From positions 14,857,071 through 14,921,070 of the forward strand of contig CM055618.1 of the NCBI GenBank assembly GCA_029379385.1: a DNA stretch of 64,000 bases, written 5' to 3'. Shown in pieces: positions 1 through 12,964 of this stretch. Source of the DNA: Quillaja saponaria. Taxonomy: Eukaryota > Streptophyta > Magnoliopsida > Fabales > Quillajaceae. The notes beneath the pieces were generated by a model, which saw only the letters and a list, made by a program, of their open reading frames with translations, did no database searches and was not told the DNA's origin. The number at the start of each line of letters is the position of its first letter. Position 1 is the stretch's first letter. A program made the position numbers and the translations under genes.

Positions 1-731
1 AAAATTAACTGCTTCTACGCGTAAACACCTTAACCAGTGGAGATGTGACCAGACAAATGTGGGGCTAGGTGGAAGGCAAGGAAGTCCACCCTCCCTCCTA
101 CCATCTAATTCAATCCAAATATGTAGTCTGATTGATTTAGATTTTACTTGGGTCTTCAGATTTGAAATATAATTTTTGGATGAAAAGCAGAAACCATAAC
201 AAAGTTCTTTTTTTTTTTGTTTAGGGAAATTAGGAAAAGACTGAGTTATTTAGTCACTAAAATTATGATTCTCTTCTCAAATTTGTTCTAGCAACAGTTT
301 TTAAAACTAATTCAAGATTGTCTCCTTCTGTGGATGAAGCTTTTGAACATAGAAAGAAAACTATGTTCCCAACAATTTTCAAACAACTAAAGGTATACGT
401 ACCCACCCAATTTCATGAGAAATTGCTGTTCTTTGATTAATGATCAAGATTATTAGGTTTTACTCTATTATTTGCACCATAGACATGAGAAATGCTGGAG
501 CATCTTCCGAATTCTAACAACTAAAGAACTTGCTTCTCATATCCAACTAGAAAAGAATTTCTATTCACAATTGTATCTACAAACAGACTTCACAACAGGT
601 CATCTCAATCACCACAGACCCTTGCTTCACAAAATGACTGCATTCTACATAACATGATTCAGTTCATTAAAGAGAGGGAGGGAGGGAGCGAGGGAGATTT
701 TAATACAATCTAAGGGCATCCTGGCCTTGCA
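1..731. other. Window edge and downstream flank of RMD5-like gene
   Basis: No gene is supported here. The part nearest 731 should be the 3' UTR of the minus-strand RMD5-like gene. A short GGGA-rich purine run lies at about 672-697. The 61-codon open frame at 472-657 has no recognisable content. Confidence 0.5.
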
Positions 732-1889
732 TCAAAAATACAGCTGCCTGCACTGCCCTGCATCAATATCAGTAGGGCAGTACGGGCATTTGAAAATCTT
801 TGTGCTGTTCTTGGACATCTTCGTAATAGACTGCTTGCAGAGCACATGGCCGCATGACAACAACATTGGAGGGTTATCTTCTGTTGATTCATCCTTGGAT
901 ACGGGACATACAAAGATGGAATGGAACTGGAACTCCCGATCCAACTCCACTGGCACAGGCAAATGGTTCATAGACTCCACTTGCTTCTTCCCTGCCATCA
1001 CATTCATAAATTTAAGAAGAGGTGGCAATACCTGCCCCCCTGCTGCTACAGTCACACTCAACGGACTGTCATGAGACTGGCCAAGAAGATTGCAGAACTG
1101 CCTTTTAAATTCCTCAGCCAAGCTGTCCCAGTTAGCTGGTGACAGTAATGCATTGTATGGAGAGCTATCAAGTTTTCCAGCCCATAGGAGACAAGCCATG
1201 AGCTTCTGGAAATCAGCCATGTGGCTGGAAGCAAAAGGAGCAAGGTGGGTTCTGGCATACATGAGAGCTTCATCTCTATTTCCATCTTGGAGTATTTTCA
1301 CAAACTGCATAGTATGAAGTTTCAGCATAAGATGTGATCCACTTTCACTGAGTTTGTCAGAATTATTGGCAGCCCAGTTTAGAGCTGGTCCGAGGTCTTG
1401 ACTGTCCATGGCTTCAATAATTTGATACATTTCCAGGAATGGAGATTTCATAGCAGCAGCAGATTCTGTTTCCCCAGTTTCCCTTATGAAATGATCACCA
1501 ACATCAAACAGGCCCTGACGATAGAAATGGCTGGCAATTATCTGGTTTAACATGTGTGAATCAAAATCAATATTTCTGTAAGCCTTAGATATATCAGGGT
1601 TCAAGGATTTCTCTAGAAGCTTCACATATTTACTGACTGCTACATTCAGCTCCTTCTGTGTACCTTCCAGTTGGCTGAGTGGTGCCATATTATGCAAAGT
1701 GTCCTTAAGTTGAGCAAGCACAGATTTATAATCAAGCTGGGAGCCAGGATCATTGGCTGACTGCACTTTATCTATAGCATTCTCAATTTCTTGTCTAATC
1801 TGATCGATTACTTCTTGACTTTTAGAACAAGACAGCTTTTGCTTTTTAGTAACACGATCGAAGGCATCTTTAATAGAATTCAGCTCCAT
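732..1889 (-). CDS. RMD5: RMD5-like subunit of the CTLH/GID E3 ubiquitin ligase
   Basis: The coding part is one exon of 385 residues. The frame stays open upstream to 1982, but I chose the ATG at 1889. It begins MELNSIKDAF, the family's usual start, and a splice acceptor lies just upstream at 1929. Along the protein I see a helical N-terminus, a LisH/CTLH region at about 112-208 (including MLNQIIASHFYRQGLFDVGD), a CRA-type region to about 290, and a C-terminal degenerate RING at about 328-371 with CPV, CGH and CPYC. That RING form, ending close to the C-terminus, is typical of RMD5/GID2 proteins. In yeast and animals this protein pairs with Maea/GID9 as the catalytic RING pair of the CTLH complex; plant complexes are cytosolic and nuclear. 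The length fits plant homologues. I am confident of the family; a plant substrate cannot be read from sequence. Confidence 0.93.
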   Translation of the reverse strand: MELNSIKDAFDRVTKKQKLSCSKSQEVIDQIRQEIENAIDKVQSANDPGSQLDYKSVLAQLKDTLHNMAPLSQLEGTQKELNVAVSKYVKLLEKSLNPDISKAYRNIDFDSHMLNQIIASHFYRQGLFDVGDHFIRETGETESAAAMKSPFLEMYQIIEAMDSQDLGPALNWAANNSDKLSESGSHLMLKLHTMQFVKILQDGNRDEALMYARTHLAPFASSHMADFQKLMACLLWAGKLDSSPYNALLSPANWDSLAEEFKRQFCNLLGQSHDSPLSVTVAAGGQVLPPLLKFMNVMAGKKQVESMNHLPVPVELDREFQFHSIFVCPVSKDESTEDNPPMLLSCGHVLCKQSITKMSKNSTKIFKCPYCPTDIDAGQCRQLYF

Positions 1890-1928
1890 ATTCAGTATCT
1901 GAAGTTTGTGACGAGTGATAAGTACACC

Positions 1929-3586
1929 TGCAAGATAGTGATGGGAACTCCCATAAATTAAAAATTTAGATAAGAAATCCATTAGATATCAAAACTTGAT
2001 CATTCCTGAATTCCCATTTTAGAAGCAACAATATACAATTCGCAAGCCACTTTCATAACAAAAATAAGGCTATGCAAACAACTTAATAGAATTATAATCA
2101 ATACAATACATAACTAATCAAATATGATTACGAAGTACACTATCTGTTAGGATATAGATTGAAACACCGGATGGATCAACAGTTGGACAAATTAATCAAC
2201 CAGCCATCAAATCATGTAGCCACAAGCCTCAATCTTGTTAATTAAAATATATAGGAGTAGAACCGAGGGCCTAAGACCAATAACTTACAACCTACAGAAC
2301 TATCCAAAGGACCACTGGGACACATTTCAGTGTAAAGTCTTTCTGAGTTAATTACTGAGGTGTTCTGGGTTATTTGTGCTTCGGAAATATACCTGGGCAC
2401 ATGTAATCCATCCATTCCCAATATCTTAGACTTGCATTGTGTATGAAAACAAAATTGTAATAACAACTACCAAGGACCATTATCAGACCTACAATCGTGT
2501 AAAGGAACCCTTCATAAGCTTACAGGCTCAAACAAAGTCCATTTTTTCCAGCGAAATATGGAAATCTAACATATAGTATTTTGCTCTTGCAAGCTTAAAT
2601 TCAGGGCTATGATGATGGTATAATTGTGGACGTCTGACCAGGACTAATGCCACAGTACCACCAGATGACCAGAATTACCAGAATAAAGGGCAAAGACTCC
2701 AGTACTCCTCAATAGCTGTTTTCCCTTTAACATCTAGAGTCTATATATTTATCTTGTGCAATAACATAAAAGATGCAGCATTGTGACACGAGAATAACAT
2801 AAAAAAAAAGGTAAAAAGTATATTCAATATATTTTACATAAACTGATAAAACAATATATTTTGCATACAGTTTTAATACCATCGGGCTTCCAAATGTCTC
2901 AAAGAATGTAGATACCATAATTTACAACATAAAAAAAATATTTAGTTAGAACAAATATAGTAGACAATTGAAGCACAAGCAGCATCAAACACCACTGATC
3001 CTACTATATTCTCCAAACTCTGGGAAAGTCAATCATATTCAAAACATCACATGCTTCAAGTATTTGCTAATAAAAGAAAGTCAAGAAAACCAATATATAC
3101 ACTAAATTTTAATATAGACAAATTATGAGGACAAGTATTTCCAAAATACATTTATGAAAGTGAAAAAAAAGGCGCCAATTGTCGTGTTGGAATTGTTGAC
3201 TTTCACAAAACCAAATCCAAACCCAAAAGCCTGAACCAAAGAAACCAATCCAAAACTGAGAAAAAAGGCCATTATGAAGCTCTCTTCTCAAATAGCATTA
3301 TAAAGGTGTGAAATTTATCATACCAAAAACAAGCATTAAAGCCCAATTCACACATATATTAACTCAACCAAGAAGAGAGAGAACTATGAGATACAAAAAC
3401 TGCTAGGACTGAAGGATCAGTTACACAATCAGATTAACCCTAGCATCTTCAACAACCTCAAAAATTCAAAAGAAAAAAACAGACTGAATAAGAATTAATC
3501 AAAAGTTGCAGAGAAAAGATTTAGAATTCATCAGAATTTGAAAAGGAAAAGGAAAAGGTTTAAAGGATCGAGCGAAAAACGCTTAC
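1929..3586 (-). other. 5' UTR intron of the RMD5-like gene
   Basis: On the minus strand a donor ACG|GTAAGC sits at 3587/3586 and an acceptor TTGCAG ends at 1929. The leader resumes at 1928 and the start codon follows 39 bases later. The noncoding first exon would lie at about 3587-3660. The 1.66-kb intron is AT-rich and I see no gene in it; the short open frames at 2242-2466, 2727-2918 and 3109-3291 have no family resemblance. Confidence 0.7.
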
Positions 3587-3661
3587 CGTGACCGGAGGAG
3601 GGTACAGATCTGTGTAAAGACAAAGGCCTTTGATTGGGCAAATGGGCAACAGATGAGGACG

Positions 3662-4310
3662 ATGTCTTTTTTTATTTATTATGTTCGAAATATTATTATT
3701 TTTTGTTTATCAATTAAGGCTTTTATTTCTTGGGCTGGCCATCAATAGCCCATCCTAGAGATCAGAAAATAGGGCCAATCATTGGGCCCACTCCATTCTG
3801 GCTCCTATTTTCTTTTCTTTCTAAACTTTGCATTCTCACTCCAGACTCCAGAGAAAGAAATTCCTAAAAAAAGTTTCTAAATCATCAGATTGCATTTGAA
3901 CTAAAAGCGAAGAACATTATTTTGGAGTTTGTGTGAAGTTTGACACCAAGTAATTTTATTTATTGTTATTAAAAGAATATAAAAAGATAAGTACGTCAGT
4001 TCTCACATATTTTAATAGAGAATATTACGCTCACATTACCATCATCTAATATTTAAAAGAACCCACACCGCAATGTCGGGTCCAAAGTTAAGGTTTTCTC
4101 TAAGAGTGGTCACGGGGAATGGAGATTTATCCATTTTCAAAAATGACGGTTTGAAGGATTCTTATGTTATAAATTTCTCATTGTAATTTTGGCGGCAATT
4201 AGAATAAATGGAATGTATACAATCCAAGCAAAGGGTATTTCCCTTGTCAATTGACATAAAACAATGTTGATCAAAGCCATAAGATTCTCAATTTCCATCA
4301 TATGATATTG
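3662..4310. other. Spacer between RMD5-like and DUS2-like genes
   Basis: AT-rich DNA that should hold the RMD5-like promoter near 3662 and the 3' UTR of the DUS2-like gene near 4310. I see no gene or repeat that I can name. Confidence 0.5.
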
Positions 4311-7300
4311 CTATCTGTTTTGGTTTACAAACTGATAGTACTTGTCCTCCCCGTAAAGCTGCCTGAAATGAATAAACAGTGAAAGCATAATCAACCCCGT
4401 ATTTGTATTGGCAACATATTTGGAGGGAAAAAGATGCACAAAAGAAAGGAAAACAATGTATATGGATTTCTGAGTAGCAACTATCAACACGTTATTAGGT
4501 CTAAGGATCATTGGAGACTGCTCTGGAAACATGTATTCGATATAAATAGAAATGTAAAATATAAATAAGATTGGTAATCTTACTAACTGCCGTCAAATCT
4601 CTCAAACAAGAAGACAAGCAATTAAAGAAACAAACTTACGCTAGATCTGCCAAAGACTCTGATTTGATCACAGCCTTCCCTTCTGGAAGTTCAAGAGAAG
4701 AATAATGCATTATCATTTCCTTTAATGTATGCTTCGTGCTTTTAATATCATTGTCCCACAAGATGCTCTGTAATGAAAAGTCCAAAACAAGTGAGGCTCA
4801 CCTAACTCCATTCCGATGAACTTGCATCAAAAGATTCAGAAAGTCTGATATATCCAGAACAACTACTACACCTAATTGCTACAAGAGAATTTTATTAATC
4901 ATGTCCAAAACCATCACAATGCCGCCCCCACCAGTCCCCCAAATAGAAAGCAGAATGAACGAAATAAAGAAACCAATTTTTTTGAATCTACCAGAGTTTT
5001 GAGAAATTTAGTGTAAAGCTTTCAGTTTTCATCATTAGTGAATAATTTACCTTCCTAATATATTCTCTTTTCACGTCTTCATACAAAACTTTGCCTTTGG
5101 CGGAAAATATTGAAGCATTCCAAAGGGCTCCTCTGGCAACCATCACAGACGAGGCACCTTATAAAAGACCATTATCACTTAGAAATTGCATATAAATATA
5201 CAATCCAAGAACAAATAAAGTAACAATGTCTTGGCTACAATAGTTATCATCAAGAATGAAGACAGGATTTAGGAATATTAAGAATACCTCTGAAATGCAA
5301 CAGAAATAATTATCAATCGCATATTAACCATGTAGAGGCGAACTTTCACTGGCTTTAAATAAAAACCACATGAAAACTCACCTACATTTCTCTGAAAAGC
5401 CAATATATGATATCTGTGAAGCCAGTTAGGTGTACCGCTTAGGGCTCATGCCCAACATCCAATCAGCAGGTTTTATGTGGTTATGGAAGTAAAATAAGGA
5501 GTTTTTGGTTATAAAATTTTTGGGGTAAAAACTCTGGGATTTCTTCGTAGTGGCCGCCAGATGCTAGTTTTCTGCATAATTTAATAAAATCTGATGCTGA
5601 TATATTTTGGAGTTTTTTGAGTAGTGAACAATACGTTGGAAACATTAGCTGAAGTTCTACTAAACGTGTAACAAATCAAGTCATCAAGTTCGGACGTTAT
5701 GTATCTACTTATAATCAACTCAAATCCATCTTGGAAACTGAATTCTTCTGTTGAAAGCCTTATTGTGTAATATCATATAATTGCAATGGTATGTAACAGC
5801 AAAATTAATTACAGAAAGTCCTTTACCTACCTGTTACATCTTTAATGCGTTCAAAATCCTCATACTCAAAGACATCACCATTTGCTATGACTGGAATAGA
5901 TAATGCTGAGACAATATCAGCAATCTCACTCCATTTAGCAGGATCCCTGGGCCTGTCTGCAACTTTTCTGCAAATAATTTGCAGGTACAAGAGCCAGATT
6001 ATTATGCAACAAAGATAAAGCAGTGATTTGAGACAAGTGAACAAAGAAAAGGTAACCTCATATTTTTTTTTTCATTAATTTAGTTATCCCGTTCTGTAGA
6101 ATGTAAATTTGCAAAAATCAGGATGTAAAAATTATACAGAAAAATAGTAATTTTAGTCTACTTACCCAAAATCAAAGTTAAGATCCTTCTTTGTAATGCT
6201 TTGTGTTGTATGGGTGTGTGTACCTACCTTACTTTCTTAGCACCATATCTCCAACATGAAAACCAATTTTAGATTATGTGTCTTTTGTCATGGCATGAAT
6301 ATTTTCCTTAATGGCTCTCAGTTCATATTTTTTTCATGAATCTTAGACTAGTTTCCTCCTTTCTCAGAGAATTTGACATTTTTTGACAGGTCACTCTATT
6401 TCAGTGTGAAAGGAAGCAAATTATAGTATAGGATATGGAAGAAAAGGAAAGAGAACAAAATTGTTTTCCAACCCCACCTACAATTTATCCTATGTATAGG
6501 ATGTGAAAGAAAAGTGAGGATATGGAAATGGTAATACCACCCCATCTACATTTTATTTAATGTGTTGTATCCTATGCAAGGAAAATAACATATAAGGCAC
6601 ATATTTTCCTTCCAATATTGAGGGGAAGAAAAATGCTGAGATGTAATGGAAAGGGGTTCCCCTCTTTTCTGACACCAACCCAACTTCCTTCACTTTCCTT
6701 CGCCACAGAAGAAAGGCTCATATGCTCCTTCTTCCCCCACTCCATATCTCTCTTCTCCCTTCTACTTCTTTTAAATTGATCATACCCAGGAGAAACAATT
6801 CTGCATCCCTTTAAATAGTTGGAATTTTCTATTTTATCAGTACCAAGGAGGCGTCTTGGTAAAGACAAACACAACATTACAGTTTCTGCCAAAGTTGCAA
6901 TACTCCAGGGAATTCCGGAATAGAGACTGCAATTGGGGATTACCTTCCATGGACAGCAAGAGCAGAAACACCAGTTTTCTCAATTCGTCTTGCTAGTTCT
7001 ACTGTATCGTGGGATGATTTTAAAAGTCGAATCTTACATGTAACTGGTATGTCCAAATTCCTTCTTAACGTAGTCAAGATCTGGATCATAAAGTAAGGTA
7101 AATGTCACAGGTATCTATTGCAGGAGTACAACATGAAGAAAACACAAAAGCTTTGAAGACTTTTAAACATTGCATACATCATGTATAAGCTCTGGTTTAG
7201 TCAACAAAGCAGAACCCATTCCACCACTCACAGAGAACGACTTAGGGCAACCCATATTGATATCTACTGCAGCAACATCATTACAACTGCCAAAAAAAGA

Positions 7301-9800
7301 AAAAAGAAAAAGAGAAGAAAAACTTCTCTGGTAAAGGTAATGCATTGAATAAGGAAGAAGACATTTTTTATGCCCAGGGATCTTGTATAGAAAATACACA
7401 GAAATAAACATGCCCAAACATAATTAAGACAAAAATGCAATATAGTAAGTAGTAACAGCAGCTCATCCATTTTGTGTTTAGTAAGATGATCATAGAGGTC
7501 CATAAGGAAAAATACAGAGGAAACGTCTTAAAAACTAATGGTACCAGAAAGTCCAACTTCAACACTTAAAAGAAAAAAGAAACAGAAGATACAACTAACT
7601 TACACCATCTGAGCAGCAGTAAGAGCCCTCATGGAATTGGATGTACCCATTTGAAATACAACCTGATTTTTTTCTCGATTGCAGGTTCTGAAAACGACAT
7701 TTTCTGTCCCCTTCTCCACAAAATCAGTAGAGCCAATAACTTCTGAAAAGAAGAAGCAATATGACATTACCAGAAAGCCAAAAGGAGAAAGGCAGATAGG
7801 AAAACTATACAGTTCCTCTACCCTCAACAACAATTTTTCACACCCTCCACAAGAGTCAATAGATATGACGAGAAAGGATGTCCTTTGACAAGTAGTTGTA
7901 CCTTGTGTTGATGAGCTACACAAGAGTACACGAGCAACTTCATTTTCTATAACAATACCCTAGTGTAACTTCCACTTAATTTTTCACAGATTGAAGCCTG
8001 TGAGTTGTAAACTTTCAGAAAACTGTATTTTTGAAAGGTACATTCAGACTAACAATTCATAAAAATGACACAAACTATAGGCTTAGCTAATATCAACCTC
8101 ATAACAATACCTCATAGTTTAATTAGTAGGGTGGTTAACACAAGAAGTTCCTATTCCACTTTCATATCTCAAGAGTTCTGTCTGTGTTGAACTTCAATAC
8201 CTTCCACTCACAATATGCATAATTAAATGCATTAACTTAAATTTTGGCTAAATCTTTCAGTTTCCTTTTTACATATAGAACATTGTTTTTCTTTTTCAAC
8301 TTTCTAAAGTTTCATAATGTGCTTTCTGTAATAATATACACAATTAAGAATTGTCTAGTTGGTAAGCCACAAGCATTTACATTTTATAGTCCTGTCATGT
8401 CAGCAAGAATAAGAGAAACTCATGTTACACTATGCAATTCCAGAGCTACAACCCATAATTCAGCTTCCAGCAACTCCAATACTTGTGGAACTGCACACAT
8501 TGGTACACTGATTACATCAGTTCATGCACCTATAGTGTTATTAGTTGCGGCCATTTTGAGGAACTGGATTGCTATATACCTATGCCTGAAAATTATGATA
8601 TGATTTTTATTATTTTTTACTTTTCTTTTCAAAGCATAAACAATATATATATCATGTAGTAAATTCAAAGGTGGAGCAAACAAAAGCACCTTTCAACCCT
8701 ATCTTAAACACAGAGCAGAAATTACCAAACAAACTGCACTCATACACATTGACTAGTTCATGACCAAAACTGTCCTCCTTGTGTGCAATTTTTTCACCAT
8801 TTCGAGCTGATAACCTACACAACCATGTTCCCTAATAAGTAGAGAAACGTACAAACATAACTAAATTCATCCAATATAGGAAAATATATCAATTGGCACC
8901 ACATCTTTATTTCATTTTCATGATGAATGCATATTAACCTACACTTCAATTACAGATTAATTTCACTCTAACCAATCATCGTCATGCCCAACCTGCAATT
9001 TATGCTCGCTGATCAAAGTAACAATCAACGTTGACTTCTTTTGCCACCCATTCAGCCTGCCCAAACTTCTACATTGGATGACTTACGTGCCAATTATTTC
9101 AAAAACTAATAGTTTCTTTAGGTTTTGTCATGTACGCTGCTTGCTGGTCTTAAAACAAAACGTTCTCTAATCAGAATCCTAAATTACCAATAATCAGAAT
9201 TAGTAACATTAAGGCATGTTAGCTGGAACTTTAGTTTTACCTTACATTTACTCCAAGTTCTAACACACTACCAGGGACACCCAAAACCATAAAAGAAGAG
9301 ACCCCAGCAATTGTCATATTCAGCAACCAAGTAATCAAATTAAAAGCCAAAACCAGTAAATCTATCTTCATGCCTGGCATCTAAGATGTTTTTTTTAGTT
9401 ACCACAATGTTTCATCATTGCAAAAAGCACTAATATGAAAGATCCAAAAAATTTACAGCTGAAACCAGGAACTTGATGATTATAGAAAGGAAAACGTACC
9501 ATTGATTCGGCGCTCGCACTTGACCAGCTTATGATCAATTATCTCCTCCCCATAAGTAATATCTGCGCCATATTGAGCAGCTAGTAATCTAAATGGTAGC
9601 GTTCCCTAACAATAAGAAAAATATAAACTTTTTAAATTTACAGTCATTAAACCCAGAATATGTTATTCCCTTTCCATTCCACACTTTCTCTGCAACCAAA
9701 CGGAAAAAATAACAGAAATAGCAGAATAAAATTTTCAAGAGCTTAGAAAACTCACAACGCGAACCATAGGAGCGAGAACGAGTTTATTCTTGTACTCCAT
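4311..9800 (-). CDS. DUS2: tRNA-dihydrouridine(20) synthase, DUS2 type
   Basis: Nine exons join in frame: 9756-9800, 9500-9605, 7604-7742, 7178-7286, 6944-7080, 5831-5967, 5051-5157, 4640-4767, 4311-4362. They give 319 residues. The enzyme uses FMN and NAD(P)H to reduce a D-loop uridine of tRNA (U20 in yeast and human Dus2). The N-terminal LAPMVRVGTLP is the FMN-binding start of the TIM barrel. FRTCNRE and VVFQMGTS follow. INMGCPK carries the family's catalytic cysteine, here Cys110; VTCKIR, VHGRK, IPVIANGD and SSVMVARGA complete the barrel. A helical tRNA-binding part ends the protein. Human DUS2 has an extra dsRNA-binding domain that is absent here, as in other plant forms I recall. Introns 2 (7743-9499) and 5 (5968-6943) are the long ones. 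I see no inserted gene in them. Family assignment is firm; small errors in exon ends are possible. Confidence 0.92.
6420..6575. repeat. Imperfect tandem repeat of about 67 bp in DUS2 intron 5
   Basis: Two diverged copies follow one another. Each has a TATAGGAT-type start, then a GAAAGAAAAG-rich stretch, then a CCACC(T/C)...ACA-TTTAT part. The first runs from about 6426 and the second from about 6493. Copy ends are approximate. Confidence 0.4.
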
Positions 9801-11062
9801 CTTCACCGGAGGCTTTACCCACCACCAGCTCCGGTGAGTTCTGAGAGTAGAGACTTTCGGGTTCGGAGTACATAGCGTCTTCCTTCTTTCTTCATTTTTC
9901 TTTCTTGGGCCGCAATATACAGGGTTCGCTGTGTGATCGGCTTGTTGGTCTTAGACTAAGCCCAGTCCACTTTTAGATTTACTAATTTCTTGGAAGTTCA
10001 CCAAGTCACGTGATTTTAATTTTAAATACGTACACGGAGTTTTAATTTTTAATAATAAACACAATTAAGAGAAACATAATAATAATATAAAACAGAATGT
10101 GAAAACTTTAACGTAAAGGGTTCGCTTGATGGTCACTTTCATTAATTTTCTAAATTTGTAATGAGAGAGACTGTGAAAATAAAATAAATTTAAATTTGGT
10201 ACTTTTATTAAAATTGTCATAATTTATAAATATGATTCAATTCATTAATTAATTGATTCAAAATAGTCGAAACCCAATTCGGTCTGGATTTATATTATTA
10301 TTATTATTTTTTAATTTTCTAATTTTGACATTGTGTTTATCTACAAATTGATTTGAACCTAATAAATGTGTTAATGCTCCAAATTCAACATATTCAATGA
10401 ATCGTTGCGAGTCTTTGGACATACAAAAAAGCAATTAGTTTGTATATATGAATAGGCAAATAAACTAACGATTTATTAGGAATTTTGTATTAAGACACAA
10501 ATCGGCATAGGTATAAGTCGAGTTATATTTGTGCTAAGAGCAAAATAGTTATAGGTTTTGATGATTTAAGAGAAAATTTGTAATTTATATTATTATAACC
10601 AATAATATTTTAAACTTTTTAATATAATATTTGAACTTATTAATATTTATCTCAATTCCCTGATCATCTAATTTTTGTATTCGTATTATCATGTTTTTAA
10701 TCAATTTTTTATATTTCAACTATTCATATTCCAAATGATAATTTAAAAAATTAGTTAGTATTACATTACAACATCATTTTTATGTTATATCTTAACTGAA
10801 TAACATCAAAAGAATGGCTAAGTTACTCAATTAAACAAAATGTATTGGTAATTCAAATATAAAAATGAAAAATATGAGGTTATTTATGTTTCTTCTATCT
10901 ACTATCTTTTCTCACTTTAATTTTCTTGAAAACAAAACACATTGTTTAGATAAAAAACCTTTGCACTTGTTACATTACATACCAGTTCTACAATTATTGG
11001 ATGACAAAGATTGCACTTATCCAATCATACACAGCTTGGAGCTTTAATCCCAAAGTTGGAAG
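9801..11062. other. Spacer upstream of DUS2 and downstream of the P450
   Basis: The first 150 bases should contain the DUS2 leader and core promoter. The rest is very AT-rich with short ATT runs near 10290. The 60-codon open frame at 10865-11047 looks like chance. No repeat or RNA gene was recognised. Confidence 0.5.
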
Positions 11063-12964
11063 TTAAAGCTTCTTCATGATAACATTGATTCCATTTTCAG
11101 GTTCAAGAACCAACTTAAACACCGGAGAGTGGCGATAATTGGGTGAAACTGAAAACGAGAACTTGGTTAGCAGGATACACAGAAGTATCTTGATCTCAGT
11201 CATAGCCAGATTAATTCCAGGACAAATGCGAGGTCCAGCTCCAAATGGCAGGTAAAGTTGTGGCACTTTGCAAGAGTTGTTAACTCCATTGGCAAATCTT
11301 TCAGGGTTAAACTCATTTGCATCTTCACCCCAAACTGTAGTGTCCCTTTGAAGTGTTACTACAGGTATCCACATGTTAACACCTTTTGGAACTTGGATGT
11401 TTCCAATCTTCATATCTTCCAATGCTTCTCTTGACATGAATATGACTGTTGGGTAGAGTCGCAATGCCTCTTGAATTACCATTGTCAACTGCATCCATAT
11501 AAACCACCAAGCAATTAGCAAGCAATCAGGCACCAAAATTGTAACCACAAATTACACTTCACCCACATGTCAATTAGTACTAGTAATAAACATTACCAGT
11601 TTCATCTTGTGCAGCATGTCGAAATCTGGATCCCGGCCCTCAGTGACTAGTAAAATCTCGTTGCGAACACAGGCTTGCCACTCGGGGTGATTAGCCAATA
11701 GAAGCAAAGTCCAACCAGCAGACATTGCAGTGGTTTCATGGCCAGCCAAGTAGACATTCTTGCAGTTGTCCACAATGAAGTTTGCAATTGCCTCAGAACT
11801 CAAATCACTACTCTTAGCTCCCTCAATTATAATCTGTAACAGGTCTCTTTCATGTTGTCCTTTTTCTCTATCTGTCACCAGCTTCATAATCAGCTGGAAG
11901 ATCTCCTTCTCCAACCTCCATATCTCTCTGTTGCTCTTTATGGGCAGGTACCTGTTAAATTCATTGAGGATTTTGTCCAACAATCAATTACTAATAACTT
12001 ATACAATACCCATCAATTAAAATTTAAAAATGAAGTAATTCTACTACATACTTCAAGCCAGGGAATCCCATGAGTAAGGCTTTGGAAGCAATTTGTTGTT
12101 GAAGAGCTCTGAGCCTAAGAAAGATTTCCCTCCCTCCAGCATAGCTGCTCCCAAAACAAGCTTTTGAGATTACATCACCAGAAAAGCTTCTAAGATCTTC
12201 ATCTATTCTAATGTCTGCTACACCACCATCTCCTTGAATCCTAGTTTCCCATTTCTCAACCAACCAAGCTGCAGATTCTACCATCAACTCACACATCCCC
12301 TTCACATAAACATAAATTTCATACATTAATTTTAATTGGATATCACTAATTGGGATCTTGTGGGTATGTATACAGTATATAGATGGGTACCTTGATTTTC
12401 TCTTTGTAGAGTTCAGGTGTCATAATTTTCCTCTGGTATGCCCAAAGAGGTCCATTGGAGGTCAAAATACCTTGGCCTAACAAAGGGCCACGCTCCTTTT
12501 GCAGGTACTTGGGTTTGCCCAAATCCAAAGAAGTGTTCTGATTAATTTCTTTCACCAAATCATGGTCAGAAACATAGAGAACTTGTATATTCCCCAATGA
12601 AACCACAAATGTATTCCCTGCATATAGACTAAAATAATCAAAAGGGTGCCTTTAATTAGAAATACATAAAAGTTCAAATTTTTACTGCATTATTACCATA
12701 TTTCTGAGTCCACAGACTGAAGAATGGAAATAGAGATTTAGAGGCCCAATCATGAAAGACTTGGCCATCTTTTACTTCAGATTTGGGGAGCTTGGATTGA
12801 ATTCTTCTCATCTCTACAACATTACCCAATAAAAATGCAGGCTTTGGACCTTTTATTCCTTGCTTGCTTAGCTTTGTCCGAGTAGCGCGAGGCTTCAACC
12901 ATAGACAGCTATACAGACGTATGAACAAACTGAAAACCACGATCAATCCTACCGTGAACCACAT
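11063..12964 (-). CDS. Cytochrome P450, CYP714 family
   Basis: Five exons join in frame: 12697-12964, 12391-12617, 12052-12299, 11597-11951, 11063-11488. They encode 507 residues, normal for a microsomal P450. The start at 12964 puts a hydrophobic anchor (WFTVGLIVVFSLFIRLY) at the N-terminus; an in-frame ATG at 13057 would add a Lys-rich tail, so I did not use it. AGHETT at 317-322 is the oxygen-binding I-helix motif. EALR at 373-376 is the ExxR pair, PERF is at 428-431, and FGAGPRICPG at 448-457 carries heme ligand Cys455. The order of conserved blocks (VEMRRIQS, GQGILTSNG, RIDEDLRSFSGDVISKACFGSS) matches CYP714 of clan 72. Characterised CYP714 members oxidise gibberellins or related diterpenoids at the ER. 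This protein's own substrate is inference only. Confidence 0.9.

Noticed and set aside
6572..6892. 106-codon minus-strand open frame
   Set aside because: It is intron 5 sequence of the DUS2-like gene; its purine-rich wording gives Lys/Glu/Arg-rich chance translation.
8244..8603. 119-codon plus-strand open frame
   Set aside because: It lies within intron 2 of the minus-strand DUS2-like gene and has no protein-like content.
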